Source: Microbulbifer hydrolyticus (lineage in GTDB: Bacteria > Pseudomonadota > Gammaproteobacteria > Pseudomonadales > Cellvibrionaceae). Taken from it: DNA of 64,000 nucleotides. Both the position numbers and the translations under genes were made by a program. This document shows, piece by piece, positions 16,870 to 25,905 of this stretch (positions are counted from its first letter, which is position 1; every line of letters starts with the position of its first letter). Under the pieces are notes generated by a model, which did not search any database, had not been told where the DNA came from, and worked only from the letters and a program-made list of their open reading frames with translations. The DNA is taken from assembly GCF_009931115.1 (NCBI RefSeq), contig NZ_CP047491.1, forward strand, positions 1,082,001 to 1,146,000, given 5' to 3'.

Positions 16870-17395
16870 CGTTGAGCGCCTCTCTTGCCTGCTTTTTGCT
16901 TTCTTCAAAGCCGAGTAATTTGCGAAGGCTGTTTATGGAAAGTCCCAGCCCACCAATAATCAGTAATTGCGACACCATAAAAATGGCGAAGCCGATATAC
17001 ACGGACTGAAAGAAATAGTAGCCGAGCAGCCCGAGCCCGGCACATACGCTGACAATCAGCGCGATGGCCAGGAAAAACAAAAACATCAAAAGCAAGACAA
17101 TGCGCTTGCCGGCACCCAGCGTACGCTGGAATTCAAGGTGTACAAGGCGGGTGAAGTTTTCAGACCAGGCCGTGGCCAGGGTCATGGTGGCTTCGGCGCG
17201 TTGCATCAGCGCATCAATATCGGATCCGGCTTTTGCTGCGGTGTCGGTGGAATCGGTGTGAGAATATTCCGAATCGTAACGGCTGTGGCTGCGGGAACCC
17301 GCAGCCGTTTCGGGGGACTCATCCTGAAATGCCGCACGCCCGTCATCGGTAGGTCTACCGTGCGGATGCTTACCGGGTTTGTCAGGTCCAGCCAT
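16838..17395 (-). CDS. Phage-holin-superfamily membrane protein, YqjE-like
   Basis: A 185-residue protein with a polar, Asp/Ser-rich N-terminal 55 residues, then a helix (ALMQRAEATMTLATAWSENFTRLVHLEFQRTL) and two long membrane segments (RIVLLLMFLFFLAIALIVSV and GFAIFMVSQLLIIGGLGLSI). This matches the holin_3_6/YqjE family of stress-linked inner-membrane proteins, not a real phage holin. It lies 68 bases after the YqjD-like gene and overlaps the YqjK-like gene. The unusually long disordered N-terminus is odd; a shorter start is possible but no alternative ATG is obvious before the helix. Confidence 0.75.
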   Translation of the reverse strand: MAGPDKPGKHPHGRPTDDGRAAFQDESPETAAGSRSHSRYDSEYSHTDSTDTAAKAGSDIDALMQRAEATMTLATAWSENFTRLVHLEFQRTLGAGKRIVLLLMFLFFLAIALIVSVCAGLGLLGYYFFQSVYIGFAIFMVSQLLIIGGLGLSINSLRKLLGFEESKKQAREALNDVTALFKQTD

Positions 17396-17463
17396 TCAGT
17401 CATCCCCTGCGTCGTTTATATGTGAAGTACAGTCGTGAAGTGATCGATTTGTGTGGCGCGGGA

Positions 17464-17754
17464 TCACTTCAGGATTTTCGCGATCAGCCAGCCCGCCGCA
17501 AAGGCGCAGCCAACACTGACAAGCGGATGTGCCTTGATGGAGTTTTCAGCCCGCTCTGCGACGTCATGAGCACGCTGTTTACCGTGTTCCATTGACTGAT
17601 GGGCCCGGTCTTTTACCTGCCCCGCGGTCTCACGAGCGCGGGTCTTTACCTGCTCCGCGGTATCGTGTGCTGCCTCGCCGGCCAGATTGTAGGCTTGATG
17701 CAGCTTTTCGCGTGTTGAGTGTGTACCACTGTTAGGGGATTTTGCAGTTGCCAT
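17464..17754 (-). CDS. DUF883 family protein, YqjD/ElaB-like
   Basis: A 96-residue protein. The start at 17754 follows a strong GGAGGAG ribosome site, so the in-frame start at 17775 is rejected. The protein is an amphipathic helix with heptad-like repeats (ARETAGQVKDRAHQSMEHGKQ) ending in the membrane anchor HPLVSVGCAFAAGWLIAKILK, the DUF883 hallmark. E. coli YqjD is an inner-membrane-anchored, ribosome-associated stationary-phase protein; the same role is only inferred. First of the three-gene yqjD/E/K-like unit. Confidence 0.85.
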   Translation of the reverse strand: MATAKSPNSGTHSTREKLHQAYNLAGEAAHDTAEQVKTRARETAGQVKDRAHQSMEHGKQRAHDVAERAENSIKAHPLVSVGCAFAAGWLIAKILK

Positions 17755-17919
17755 GACGCTCTCCTCCGATAGCAAGGTGAGCAGAAAGGATAGGGACCGC
17801 GGCAGCGGAAAAGCAGGGAAAGGCGCTTAATACAAGCAATCGGTATTAGCCACTGACGGCTTATATCGAAATATGACTGGATTTCGAAAATGTTCCTCGG
17901 GGTTTGGGCGGGAGCAGGA

Positions 17920-17944
17920 GGTCGCCCCAAAAAGGGGGCTGACC
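17920..17944. terminator. Hairpin downstream of the metalloprotease gene
   Basis: GGTC-GCCCC pairs with GGGGC-TGACC around a five-A loop with a single bulge. It lies 20 bases beyond the metalloprotease stop on the minus strand. The expected T run after the stem is missing on that strand, so it is a moderate terminator candidate. Confidence 0.45.
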
Positions 17945-17964
17945 TCACATTCACAGTACCTTAA

Positions 17965-20577
17965 TCAGGCCGAGGTGTTGTCTCCGGCATTGCCCGGATT
18001 CAGCGCTTCGCGAATAACAAACTGGATGTATTCCTTGTGTGCGCGGGACGCGGGATCGTTGCCATTTGTACTTAGCTGACGGTCGATCTGCTTGAGCGAG
18101 TACCTTGCCAGCGCCTGTGCCTGTTGCTGGCGCGCGTCCTCCGCAGAAGGTTTCGACATTTTGATCAGGCGATTCACATACTCCCGCTGCAGGTTCTGGC
18201 GGAAGGTGTCCACATTGCCAGTTGCGTCTGCGGCAAAAATCGCGAGGTTGAGATCCGCGTAGAGGTCCGTCATGGAATATTCGTTACCGTAGAGTGACGA
18301 ATCCTGGACGCGCTTCAGCACCACCGGATTGAGCAGGTGATCCAGGACGGATTTCTGGATGTTCAAGACCAGGTCGTGAACCTTGGGGTCTTCGGTTTTA
18401 CCATAGAAGAAGAACCAGCGGCGCTGCTGCTGCAATTGCTTAATCAACTCCGCTGGAACCACCAGTGCCTCCGGGGCAAAAACATACTCCTCCAGAATCT
18501 TCATCGCCCTTTTTTGCTCCGCAACCGGTACCGGACGGAACGGATCGTTTGCGCCTTCCTGCCCGACCATGGCGCGATCAACCATGACACCGCCGATATA
18601 GCGCGACACCGTCTGTGCGGCACTGCCGTAGTTGCCAAGAGCGACGTTGGCGCCGTTGACCAGTTCCTGCCGGGACTCCCCCTGGGTGAGCAGGCGCTCA
18701 GGCAAGGTGGCGAGAATTTTCTGACCGAGTTCAAACTGATTCCTGGCATAGCCGATGGCGTCGCCGCTCATATCGTTGATCATGATGCGGGGATCAATAC
18801 CGGCACCGGGTCTGCGCATATCGTCTGCATCATTACCAAACGCCAGTGCCGGGTCGGTGGAGCGGGCCAGAATATTGGTCAGGCGCTGTTCCTCTTCTTC
18901 ACTGTCTACTAACGCTGTCGAATAGCCATATTCGATGGCCCAGCGGTCGTAGGCACCCGGCGCCACGTCATAGAATTGCCCCTGCGTATCCGCGTCTGCC
19001 GACAGGTTGGCCGCGGGGTAATCCATGACGGAGGCGGTCAGCCCCTGGGCGCGAGTGCGCTCGCCATCGAACACAGACTCGAGAGGCTGGTGCTGACTGG
19101 CAATAAAGTTGTGATTCAGCCCCAGCGTGTGTCCGACTTCGTGCAGGATCAGGAAATACAGGAACTCTTCTGAAAACCGGCTGACGGTCGCTGTGTCTGC
19201 GCCCATGGCGTTGAGTGCGGCGGAACCGAATGCGCCGCCCATGTAAATGGGGGCATGGGACTGGGCCGCAGGATGAAAGCCGGTATTTGCGGAGGGGGTT
19301 ATGCTCGCCGGCACGTCATAAATATCCTCCATACGCGACCGGTTTTGCATGGCGACCAGCTCGAGCATGATGTCGGCGCCCAGGATCTGCCCGGTGCGAG
19401 GGTCTCCGATACTCGGGCCGAGGCCACCGAACAGCGGTTGCGGCGAGGCGGTCCAACGCAACACGTTGTACTGGAGGTCTCCCGCATCCCATTCCGCATC
19501 GTCCGGCTGCACTTTTACCTGTATCGCGTTCTTGAACCCCGCCTGCTCGAAGGCCTGGTTCCAGGCGAGTGTGGCATCGCGGATGGTGTCCCGGTATTCC
19601 AGCGGCGTTGTATTTTCGATCCACCAGACAATAGGCTCCACCGGCTCGGAAACCTCTGCCAAGGGGTTCTTCTTGACCAGGTGCCAGCGATTGATAAAGT
19701 CGCCGTAGGGGGCCGCGCTGTCAGAGGTCATTACCTGTCGCAGAGCGGTGAAGTAGCCGATGCGGGGATCGTCCCGGCGCGGCGTGAAGTCGTTTTCCGG
19801 TGCCTCAATCAGAATATGACGGATACTGAAGGCCAGGCTTCGCTCATCCCCAAGGGCATAGTCCTTGATGTCACTGCCGAATTCTTTTGGCAGCACAGGC
19901 TCCGGGTTGTCGTAGACATACTCAACGACAACGTCAGTATTTTTCGGGTAATTGTGCAGGCTGGTGAAACGGGTCTTCTCCGCATTCAGCTTGCCCAGTG
20001 CGAGCCGCTCTCCGGGCTTTTCCTCGGGATTTGGGGAGGGTTTCAACTGGCGCAGGGAGTCGTTGAGAAATAGCGAATCCACGTTGACGAAAAAGGCGCC
20101 GCTGTCTTTGTCCTTTGCCTCAATCTTGAGTGCTGCTAACAGGGGGCGATTGACATTGGCGTGGTTCGCGCGACTGACGGGATTTGCCTCATCGTGAACA
20201 AAAATGGTGTTTTCCTGCCGCACGTGAATTTTGTCGAAGTACTGCTCGAAGCGGAGCACTCGTGGTTCAAAATACATTCCCATGGTGTGGTAGATATTGT
20301 TCCCGGGAATGCCGTTGCTGACCTGCATGTGGTGGATGATGTCCTTGCCAAGTTGTTCCGGCAGGATTTTCAGGTACAGGCTGCCGCTTTTTTCGTTCTG
20401 GTACAGATCGAACAAGCCGGCGAATTGTTTGGTTTTGTTGGTGATTTCTGCCACCGGTTTGAGATCGCCTTCGGCTTTGGTGGCTTCATCGGAGGGCGAT
20501 TTTTTCGCGCAGGCAGAGAGCAGCAGTAGAAATGCGGCGGCACAGAGCAGCCTGGCCGCATATGTGAGCTTGGCCAT
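17965..20577 (-). CDS. Zinc-dependent metalloprotease lipoprotein (DUF5117/DUF4953 type)
   Basis: An 870-residue protein with a lipoprotein signal peptide: LLCAAAFLLLLSAC with the lipobox cysteine near residue 24, so it is anchored to a membrane on the periplasmic side. After a DUF5117-like N-terminal half (about 60-290), the catalytic domain has HEVGHTLGLNHNF, a metzincin-type HExxHxxGxxH zinc site, and SVMDYPAAN soon after, in the place of the Met-turn. The C-terminal third is helical. The natural substrate is unknown. Neighbours do not help; the gene is separated by 124 bases from the dehydrogenase gene. Confidence 0.88.
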   Translation of the reverse strand: MAKLTYAARLLCAAAFLLLLSACAKKSPSDEATKAEGDLKPVAEITNKTKQFAGLFDLYQNEKSGSLYLKILPEQLGKDIIHHMQVSNGIPGNNIYHTMGMYFEPRVLRFEQYFDKIHVRQENTIFVHDEANPVSRANHANVNRPLLAALKIEAKDKDSGAFFVNVDSLFLNDSLRQLKPSPNPEEKPGERLALGKLNAEKTRFTSLHNYPKNTDVVVEYVYDNPEPVLPKEFGSDIKDYALGDERSLAFSIRHILIEAPENDFTPRRDDPRIGYFTALRQVMTSDSAAPYGDFINRWHLVKKNPLAEVSEPVEPIVWWIENTTPLEYRDTIRDATLAWNQAFEQAGFKNAIQVKVQPDDAEWDAGDLQYNVLRWTASPQPLFGGLGPSIGDPRTGQILGADIMLELVAMQNRSRMEDIYDVPASITPSANTGFHPAAQSHAPIYMGGAFGSAALNAMGADTATVSRFSEEFLYFLILHEVGHTLGLNHNFIASQHQPLESVFDGERTRAQGLTASVMDYPAANLSADADTQGQFYDVAPGAYDRWAIEYGYSTALVDSEEEEQRLTNILARSTDPALAFGNDADDMRRPGAGIDPRIMINDMSGDAIGYARNQFELGQKILATLPERLLTQGESRQELVNGANVALGNYGSAAQTVSRYIGGVMVDRAMVGQEGANDPFRPVPVAEQKRAMKILEEYVFAPEALVVPAELIKQLQQQRRWFFFYGKTEDPKVHDLVLNIQKSVLDHLLNPVVLKRVQDSSLYGNEYSMTDLYADLNLAIFAADATGNVDTFRQNLQREYVNRLIKMSKPSAEDARQQQAQALARYSLKQIDRQLSTNGNDPASRAHKEYIQFVIREALNPGNAGDNTSA

Positions 20578-20701
20578 GGGGAAGTCCTTTTATTTTGAGT
20601 GGGCTGTTGTCACAGGGTCTGAACAGCCTTACCTCTTCCTGTGGACTGCTTGAGTAAACCAAATTTTTGAAATGGAGGCCAGCGCGCTGCCGCCACCCAC
20701 A

Positions 20702-21634
20702 CTATGGTTGAAAATGCCGGTTTATATTGCCGACGACCCCGTCGAGTAGCCGCTGGCGGCTCTCGCGACTGACCCAGGCACAGTGCGGTGTGAGGATGAG
20801 GTTGGGAATATTCCCCGTAAGTAGCGGGTGATCTTGGGGGGGCGGTTCGACGCTGAGGACGTCGAGGGCGGCGCCGGCGATCTGATGTTCTTTCAGGGCA
20901 GTGACCAAAGCGGGTTCGTCCACCAGTCCACCGCGGGCGGTGTTGATCAGGAATGCGGAGTCTTTCATCGCCGCCAGAAAGTCCCGGTTTACCAGCCGGT
21001 CGGTCTGTTCGGTGAGGGGGCAGTGCAGGCTGACCACATCGGATTCCGCCAGCAGTGTTTCAAGTGGCGTGCGCCCGGGCTTTTTCTCGCCGGTGAAGGA
21101 GGCGGCCACCAGGATCTCCATCCCCAGCGCCTCCCCAAGCCGCGCGACTTTCTGCCCCAGGTCGCCGTAGCCGATGATACCGAGCGTCTTGCCCGCCAGC
21201 TCGATTACCGGGTAATCCAGGCGACAGAAAATCGGCGATTGGCTCCAGCGGCCCTGTTGCACATCGTCGTTGTACTGATGCCAGCGAGTGGCGAGTGCCA
21301 GCATCAGGGCGAGGGTATGCTGAGCGAGGGAACTGCCGGTGTAGCCGGCCACATTCTTGACCGGAATGTTTTTTTCTGCGGCGGCGTCCAGGTCAATATT
21401 GTTGGTGCCGGTGGCGCAGACACAGATGAGCTTCAGGTTGGGGGCGTTGTCGATCAGCGCGCGATCGAGCACGACCTTGTTGGTGATGACAACGTCGGCG
21501 TTTGTAATGCGTTCCGCGGTCTGTCGCGGAGACGTGGTCTCAAAAAAATCCCAGTGATCCACCGCGTGTTCGAGCGCGGAAGTATCCAGCTCTTCCAGTT
21601 TCATGGTGAGGGTATCGAGAAACACACCGCGCAT
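20702..21634 (-). CDS. D-2-hydroxyacid dehydrogenase (HprA/GyaR-like)
   Basis: NAD(P)-dependent reductase of 310 residues. Seen: the substrate-domain loop CVCATGTNNIDLDAA, the Rossmann motif GIIGYGDLGQKVARLG, and the catalytic residues Arg in NTARGGLVDE, Glu in LDVLSVEPPPQDHPL, and His in LTPHCAWVSRE. The C-AWVS form after the histidine is typical of glycerate/hydroxypyruvate reductases, so interconversion of hydroxypyruvate and D-glycerate is the best guess. It lies downstream of metG on the same strand, but two strong palindromes between them suggest separate transcripts. Confidence 0.85.
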   Translation of the reverse strand: MRGVFLDTLTMKLEELDTSALEHAVDHWDFFETTSPRQTAERITNADVVITNKVVLDRALIDNAPNLKLICVCATGTNNIDLDAAAEKNIPVKNVAGYTGSSLAQHTLALMLALATRWHQYNDDVQQGRWSQSPIFCRLDYPVIELAGKTLGIIGYGDLGQKVARLGEALGMEILVAASFTGEKKPGRTPLETLLAESDVVSLHCPLTEQTDRLVNRDFLAAMKDSAFLINTARGGLVDEPALVTALKEHQIAGAALDVLSVEPPPQDHPLLTGNIPNLILTPHCAWVSRESRQRLLDGVVGNINRHFQP

Positions 21635-21676
21635 CTGTCGCTTCCTTTCTGTCTAACCTGCCGAATTTTCCGATAA

Positions 21677-21748
21677 GGCCCTCAGGGGCTGTTTTCTGCG
21701 GAACGATTGCCGATGAGGTTGTGGAGCAGAAAATTGCCCCTGAGGGCC
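21677..21748. repeat. Long imperfect inverted repeat upstream of the dehydrogenase gene
   Basis: Arms 21677-21699 and 21726-21748 match at 21 of 23 positions and enclose a 26-base loop. It lies in the metG to dehydrogenase gap. No T run follows, so it is either a factor-dependent end of the metG transcript or an extragenic palindromic element. Confidence 0.7.
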
Positions 21749-21783
21749 GCCCTGAAGCTAATTCAAGGCGGTTGGCGATGCCC

Positions 21784-21811
21784 ATCCCGGCTACAAGCTT
21801 GTACCCGGGAT
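21784..21811. repeat. 28-bp near-perfect palindrome just after metG
   Basis: The whole 28 bases form one palindrome apart from a single mismatched pair; the centre TACAAGCTTGTA is perfect. It begins 13 bases past the metG stop. With no loop it is better suited to a DNA-binding dimer or cruciform than to a terminator. Confidence 0.7.
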
Positions 21812-21823
21812 AAGCTTGGTGAT

Positions 21824-23863
21824 TTACATCACCCGCATACCCGGCTGCGCACCCTCGTGGGGCTCCAGAATCCAGATGTCCTTGCCGCCGGGGCCGGCCG
21901 CAAGCACCATGCCCTCACTCACACCAAAGCGCATCTTGCGCGGCGCCAGGTTGGCCACCATCACCGTGTGCTTGCCGATCAGGTCTTCCGGGCTGTAGGC
22001 GCTCTTGATACCGGCAAACACATTGCGGGTCTCGCCGCCCAGGTCCAGGGTCAGGCGCAGCAGTTTGCCGGCACCTTCCACATGTTCCGCGTTAGCGATC
22101 AGCGCGATGCGCAGGTCCACCTTGGCGAAGTCGTCGAACTGGATCTGCTCGGCGAGCGGGTCGTCCGCCAGCGGGCCGCTCGCCGCCTTGGCCTCCGCCT
22201 GCAGCTGCGCCAGGGATTCCTTGGCCGCCTCCTGCATCGCGTCCACCTGGGTCTTATCAATACGCTGCATCAGCGGCTTGAACTTGTTGATGGTGTGGCC
22301 GGCCAGCGGAGTGGTAGCGGTGTTCCAGTCCAGCGCAACACCGAGGAATTCCTCGGCCTTTTTCGCGGTTTCCGGCAGCACCGGTGCGAGCCAGGTGATC
22401 AGCGCGCGGAACATGTTGACGCCCTGGGAACAGATCGCCAGTACCTCTTGCTCCTTGCCTTCTTCCTTCGCCAGCGACCAGGGGGCCTTATCCGCAATCC
22501 AGGCGTTGGCGGCATCCGCTAGTGCCATGATCTCGCGGGTGGCGCGGCTGTATTCGCGCGCCTCGAAATGTTCGGTGATACGCGGGGCCGCTTCCACAAA
22601 CTGGTTCCACAGGGTCTCGTCGGCGAGTTCCGCAGACAGGGCACCGCCGGACTTGCTGACAAACTTGGCGGTGCGCGAGGCGATGTTGACCACCTTGCCC
22701 ACCAGATCCGAATTCACCTTGGCGATAAAGTCGTCGAGGTTCAGGTCCAGGTCGTCAACGCCACCCGTCAGTTTGGCGGCGAAGTAATAGCGCAGGTATT
22801 CCGGGTTCAGGTGGTCGAGGTAGTTGCGCGCATTGATAAAGGTGCCGCGGGATTTGGACATCTTCTTGCCATTGACGGTCAGGAAGCCGTGTACACACAC
22901 CTTGTTGGGGGTGCGGAAGTCGGCGGAGTCGAGCATGGCCGGCCAGAACAGCGCGTGGAAGTTGACGATGTCCTTGCCGATAAAGTGATACACCTCGGCG
23001 GTGCTGTCTTTTTTCCAGTAGTCCTGCCAGTCGAGATTGTTCTGGTCGCAGTAGTTCTTGAGGCTCGCCATGTAGCCGATGGGTGCGTCCAGCCACACGT
23101 AAAAATACTTGCCCGGCGCATCGGGGATTTCAAAACCGAAGTAGGGCGCGTCGCGGGAGATGTCCCACTCCTGCAGCCCCTCGTCCAGCCACTCGGAGAG
23201 CTTGTTGGCCACTTCGGCCTGCAGGGTACCGGAGCGGGTCCACTGTTTCAGGAAGTCGGTAAACGCGGGCAGGGTGAAGAAAAAGTGCTCGGACTCTTTC
23301 TCCACCGGGGTTGCACCGGAGATGGCGGAGATCGGGTTGATCAGCTCGGTGGGACTGTAGGTGGCGCCGCAGGCCTCGCAGTTGTCGCCGTACTGGTCTT
23401 CGGTCTTGCACTTGGGGCAGGTGCCCTTGATGTAGCGGTCCGCCAGGAACAGCTCTTTCTCCGGGTCGAAGGCCTGGGTAATGGTGCGCGAGGCAATATG
23501 GCCATTCTCCCGCAGGCGCTTGTAGATCATGGCCGACAGCTCGCGGTTCTCCTCCGAGTGGGTGGAGTGGTAGTTGTCCACGCCAATCAGGAAGTCGTTG
23601 AAGTCCCGCTGGTGCTCCGCCTGCATATTGGCGATGTGCTGCTCTGGCGTCAGTCCCAGCTGCTCGGCTTTCAGCATGATCGCGGTGCCGTGGGCATCGT
23701 CGGCGCACATGTACAGGCACTGGTTGCCCTGGGCACGCTGGAAGCGGGCCCAGATATCGGTCTGGATGTACTCGAGAATATGGCCCAGGTGCAGAGAGCC
23801 ATTGGCATAGGGCAGGGCGCTGGTGACGAGGATGTTTCTGGGCTGGGTGCGAGTCTGAGACAT
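21824..23863 (-). CDS. metG: Methionyl-tRNA synthetase
   Basis: Charges tRNA-Met. From ATG 23863 the protein has 679 residues. The class I HIGH equivalent is HLGH in [14 protein letters not shown], the KMSKS loop is [10 protein letters not shown], and the zinc knuckle has CPKC and CEAC pairs. After the anticodon-binding helices comes a C-terminal dimerisation/tRNA-binding domain ([21 protein letters not shown]), as in the E. coli long form. The earlier in-frame start at 23899 adds 12 unconserved residues and is rejected. It is transcribed away from apbC, a common arrangement. Confidence 0.97.
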   Translation of the reverse strand: MSQTRTQPRNILVTSALPYANGSLHLGHILEYIQTDIWARFQRAQGNQCLYMCADDAHGTAIMLKAEQLGLTPEQHIANMQAEHQRDFNDFLIGVDNYHSTHSEENRELSAMIYKRLRENGHIASRTITQAFDPEKELFLADRYIKGTCPKCKTEDQYGDNCEACGATYSPTELINPISAISGATPVEKESEHFFFTLPAFTDFLKQWTRSGTLQAEVANKLSEWLDEGLQEWDISRDAPYFGFEIPDAPGKYFYVWLDAPIGYMASLKNYCDQNNLDWQDYWKKDSTAEVYHFIGKDIVNFHALFWPAMLDSADFRTPNKVCVHGFLTVNGKKMSKSRGTFINARNYLDHLNPEYLRYYFAAKLTGGVDDLDLNLDDFIAKVNSDLVGKVVNIASRTAKFVSKSGGALSAELADETLWNQFVEAAPRITEHFEAREYSRATREIMALADAANAWIADKAPWSLAKEEGKEQEVLAICSQGVNMFRALITWLAPVLPETAKKAEEFLGVALDWNTATTPLAGHTINKFKPLMQRIDKTQVDAMQEAAKESLAQLQAEAKAASGPLADDPLAEQIQFDDFAKVDLRIALIANAEHVEGAGKLLRLTLDLGGETRNVFAGIKSAYSPEDLIGKHTVMVANLAPRKMRFGVSEGMVLAAGPGGKDIWILEPHEGAQPGMRVM

Positions 23864-24093
23864 CGTTGATTCCAAAAGCTGCGAGACTGGGTTGTCCAAG
23901 TAAAATCAGGTGTGGCCGCCGATGCATTGGGGCGGCCGGAAAAGAGCGCGGAATATAGCAGAAATGGGCCCTGCAAGGCACCCGGTGGGGCGCCCCGCAG
24001 GCTTGTGTTGGCTGCAGACCTTGCCCACAATGCCGCCCGAAACCCAGACCAATAAGCACAGGTAGCAGACCCTGTGTCAGCGAGGACCGCAGC

Positions 24094-25260
24094 GTGACCG
24101 ACCATCATCACCACCATGAACACGACCACGAGGATATTCCGGCAGACGTCCAGGCCCAGCTGGAGCGGGTGGCGGAGGTTATCGGCGCACTCGAGGACCC
24201 GGCCACTGGCCTGCCGCTGGATCAGCTGGAGGCGGATATCGAAGTGGGCTTTGACGCGGGCACGGTCTACACCGGTGTGACCCTGGGGTATCCCTGCGCC
24301 AGTCAGCAGGGGGCGTGGGCGCAGCGGATTCGTACCGCCTGTGAGCCGCTGCTCGCCGAGGGACCACTGGCGGGTTCTGATATTCGCAGTGATCTGTTTT
24401 TCGAGGTCGGGCGTACAGAGGTCGGTGAGGTGCCTGAATCACTGCGCGCGGTGAAAAACATCATCGCCGTGGCCTCGGGCAAGGGCGGTGTCGGCAAGTC
24501 CACCACCGCGGTAAACCTGGCGCTGGCGCTGGCGGCGGAAGGCGCCTCGGTAGGTCTGCTGGACGCGGATATCTACGGCCCCAGCCTGCCTACCATGCTC
24601 GGAACCCATGGGCTGCGCCCGGAAGTGAAGGACGGCAAGTTTTTTGTGCCGATTCCCGCGCAGGGACTGCAGACCATGTCACTGGGCTACCTGCTGACCG
24701 AAGACACCCCGGCGGTATGGCGCGGCCCCATGGCCAGCGGCGCACTGAACCAGATGCTGACTCAGACGCTCTGGGGGGTTGGGGCTGAGGACGGAGAACT
24801 TGATTACCTGGTGGTCGATATGCCGCCGGGTACCGGCGACATCCAGCTGACCCTGTCGCAAAAAGTGGCGCTTGCCGGTGCGGTAATTGTGACAACACCC
24901 CAGGACCTGGCACTGGTGGACGCGATCAAGGGTGTGGAAATGTTCCGCAAGGTTTCGGTACCGGTGTTGGGTATCGTCGAGAACATGGCGCTGCACACCT
25001 GCTCCAACTGCGGCCACCGGGAACCGGTGTTTGGCAGTGGTGGCGGAGAACGGATGGCGGCGGAATACGGTACCCGCCTGCTGGGGCAGCTGCCGCTGGC
25101 GATGTCGATTCGCGAACAGGCGGATAGCGGAAAGCCGACGGTAGCGGTCGCTCCGGAGGGCGAGGTATCCGCGTTGTACAAAGAAATTGCACGCAAGGCG
25201 GCTGCACAGGTGTGGCTCGCCGGCGAAGACGAGGGTATGCCAGAGATCGAGATGGGTTGA
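24094..25260 (+). CDS. apbC: Iron-sulfur cluster carrier protein ApbC (Mrp)
   Basis: P-loop ATPase that carries 4Fe-4S clusters to apoproteins. The 388 residues start with an unusual histidine/acid-rich tail, HHHHHEHDHED, then a MIP18-like domain (about 25-110), and the ATPase with deviant Walker A SGKGGVGKSTT, DADIYGPSLP, VDMPPGTGDIQ and the cluster-binding CSNC pair in MALHTCSNCGHREPVFG. The GTG at 24094 follows GAGGACC; no ATG lies near. The His-rich start could bind metal; that is an inference. Divergent from metG. Confidence 0.95.
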   Translation: MTDHHHHHEHDHEDIPADVQAQLERVAEVIGALEDPATGLPLDQLEADIEVGFDAGTVYTGVTLGYPCASQQGAWAQRIRTACEPLLAEGPLAGSDIRSDLFFEVGRTEVGEVPESLRAVKNIIAVASGKGGVGKSTTAVNLALALAAEGASVGLLDADIYGPSLPTMLGTHGLRPEVKDGKFFVPIPAQGLQTMSLGYLLTEDTPAVWRGPMASGALNQMLTQTLWGVGAEDGELDYLVVDMPPGTGDIQLTLSQKVALAGAVIVTTPQDLALVDAIKGVEMFRKVSVPVLGIVENMALHTCSNCGHREPVFGSGGGERMAAEYGTRLLGQLPLAMSIREQADSGKPTVAVAPEGEVSALYKEIARKAAAQVWLAGEDEGMPEIEMG

Positions 25261-25285
25261 CCGCTTTAATGCTCTATCGGGAATT

Positions 25286-25314
25286 TTGGCGGAGTTCGCG
25301 CTTTTTCGTATACT
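25286..25314 (+). promoter_or_regulatory. Predicted sigma-70 promoter of the SpoIIAA-like gene
   Basis: TTGGCG (25286-25291) and TATACT (25309-25314) are 17 bases apart. Transcription from about 25321 would give a 90-base leader before the TTG start at 25412, which supports the short version of that gene. Confidence 0.55.
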
Positions 25315-25411
25315 GGTTGCCGAAAATAGCCGATTAGAGGTGCATCCCCGTTGGGCTTTCAGGCAATGGCGTCTGAATGGGGAGGGCAGGCGCGGCTCAG
25401 GAGATAGACAG

Positions 25412-25804
25412 TTGAGCTTTCAAATACGTTTCAACCCCGGTACACGCATTGTCTCGGCCATTTTTTTTGGCCGCGTAGAGTTAGCCGACAAGCTGGCGTC
25501 TGCGCGGCAGGTAGCGGAAAAATTCGGCCACTTGCACCCATTGATGTTATTGGTGGATGTGCGCAAGGCAGATATCGTTCTATCCATGGAGGAGCGCCGC
25601 GCGTTCGGTAGTTTCGCCGCGAACCTCCAGGGTCTGAGCCACGGCAAGGTGGCGGTATTACATGCCCCCGACTACAACGCCAATGTCGTCATTAACGGCG
25701 CAGCGCAGGCCGAAGGTATGCGGGTAGTCGAGTTTGTGACTGAGCATGCCGCGCTGGAGTGGCTCACTTCTACCGAAACGCATGAGGACACTTCCCCGCA
25801 CTGA
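25412..25804 (+). CDS. Hypothetical protein, STAS/SpoIIAA-like fold
   Basis: A 130-residue protein from TTG 25412, placed after a Shine-Dalgarno-like AGGAGA with 8-base spacing; the open frame reaches back to 25187 but that part overlaps apbC and lies before the predicted promoter. Alternating strands and helices (IRFNPGTRIVSAIFFGRVELADKL; HPLMLLVDVRKADIVLS; GKVAVLHAPDYNANVVINGAAQAEGMRVVEFVTEHAALEWL) match the short SpoIIAA-like/STAS group. Function unknown; such domains often bind partners or lipids. The rare TTG start suggests low expression. Confidence 0.6.
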   Translation: MSFQIRFNPGTRIVSAIFFGRVELADKLASARQVAEKFGHLHPLMLLVDVRKADIVLSMEERRAFGSFAANLQGLSHGKVAVLHAPDYNANVVINGAAQAEGMRVVEFVTEHAALEWLTSTETHEDTSPH

Positions 25805-25905
25805 GACGGTCGCGGCCCATTCTCTGCTTCATTACACGGCCACCTCAAACCACTGCGGATACTCGCCGAAGTGCCCAGCTGAGTGCGCACTCCGGCGAAG
25901 GGGGC

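Noticed and set aside
16838-17395. Prophage remnant because of the holin-like gene
   Set aside because: No other phage gene is near; the DUF883 partner and layout fit the chromosomal YqjD/E family.
22568-23869. 433-codon open frame antisense to metG
   Set aside because: A shadow of metG; the sense strand has the full synthetase motifs.
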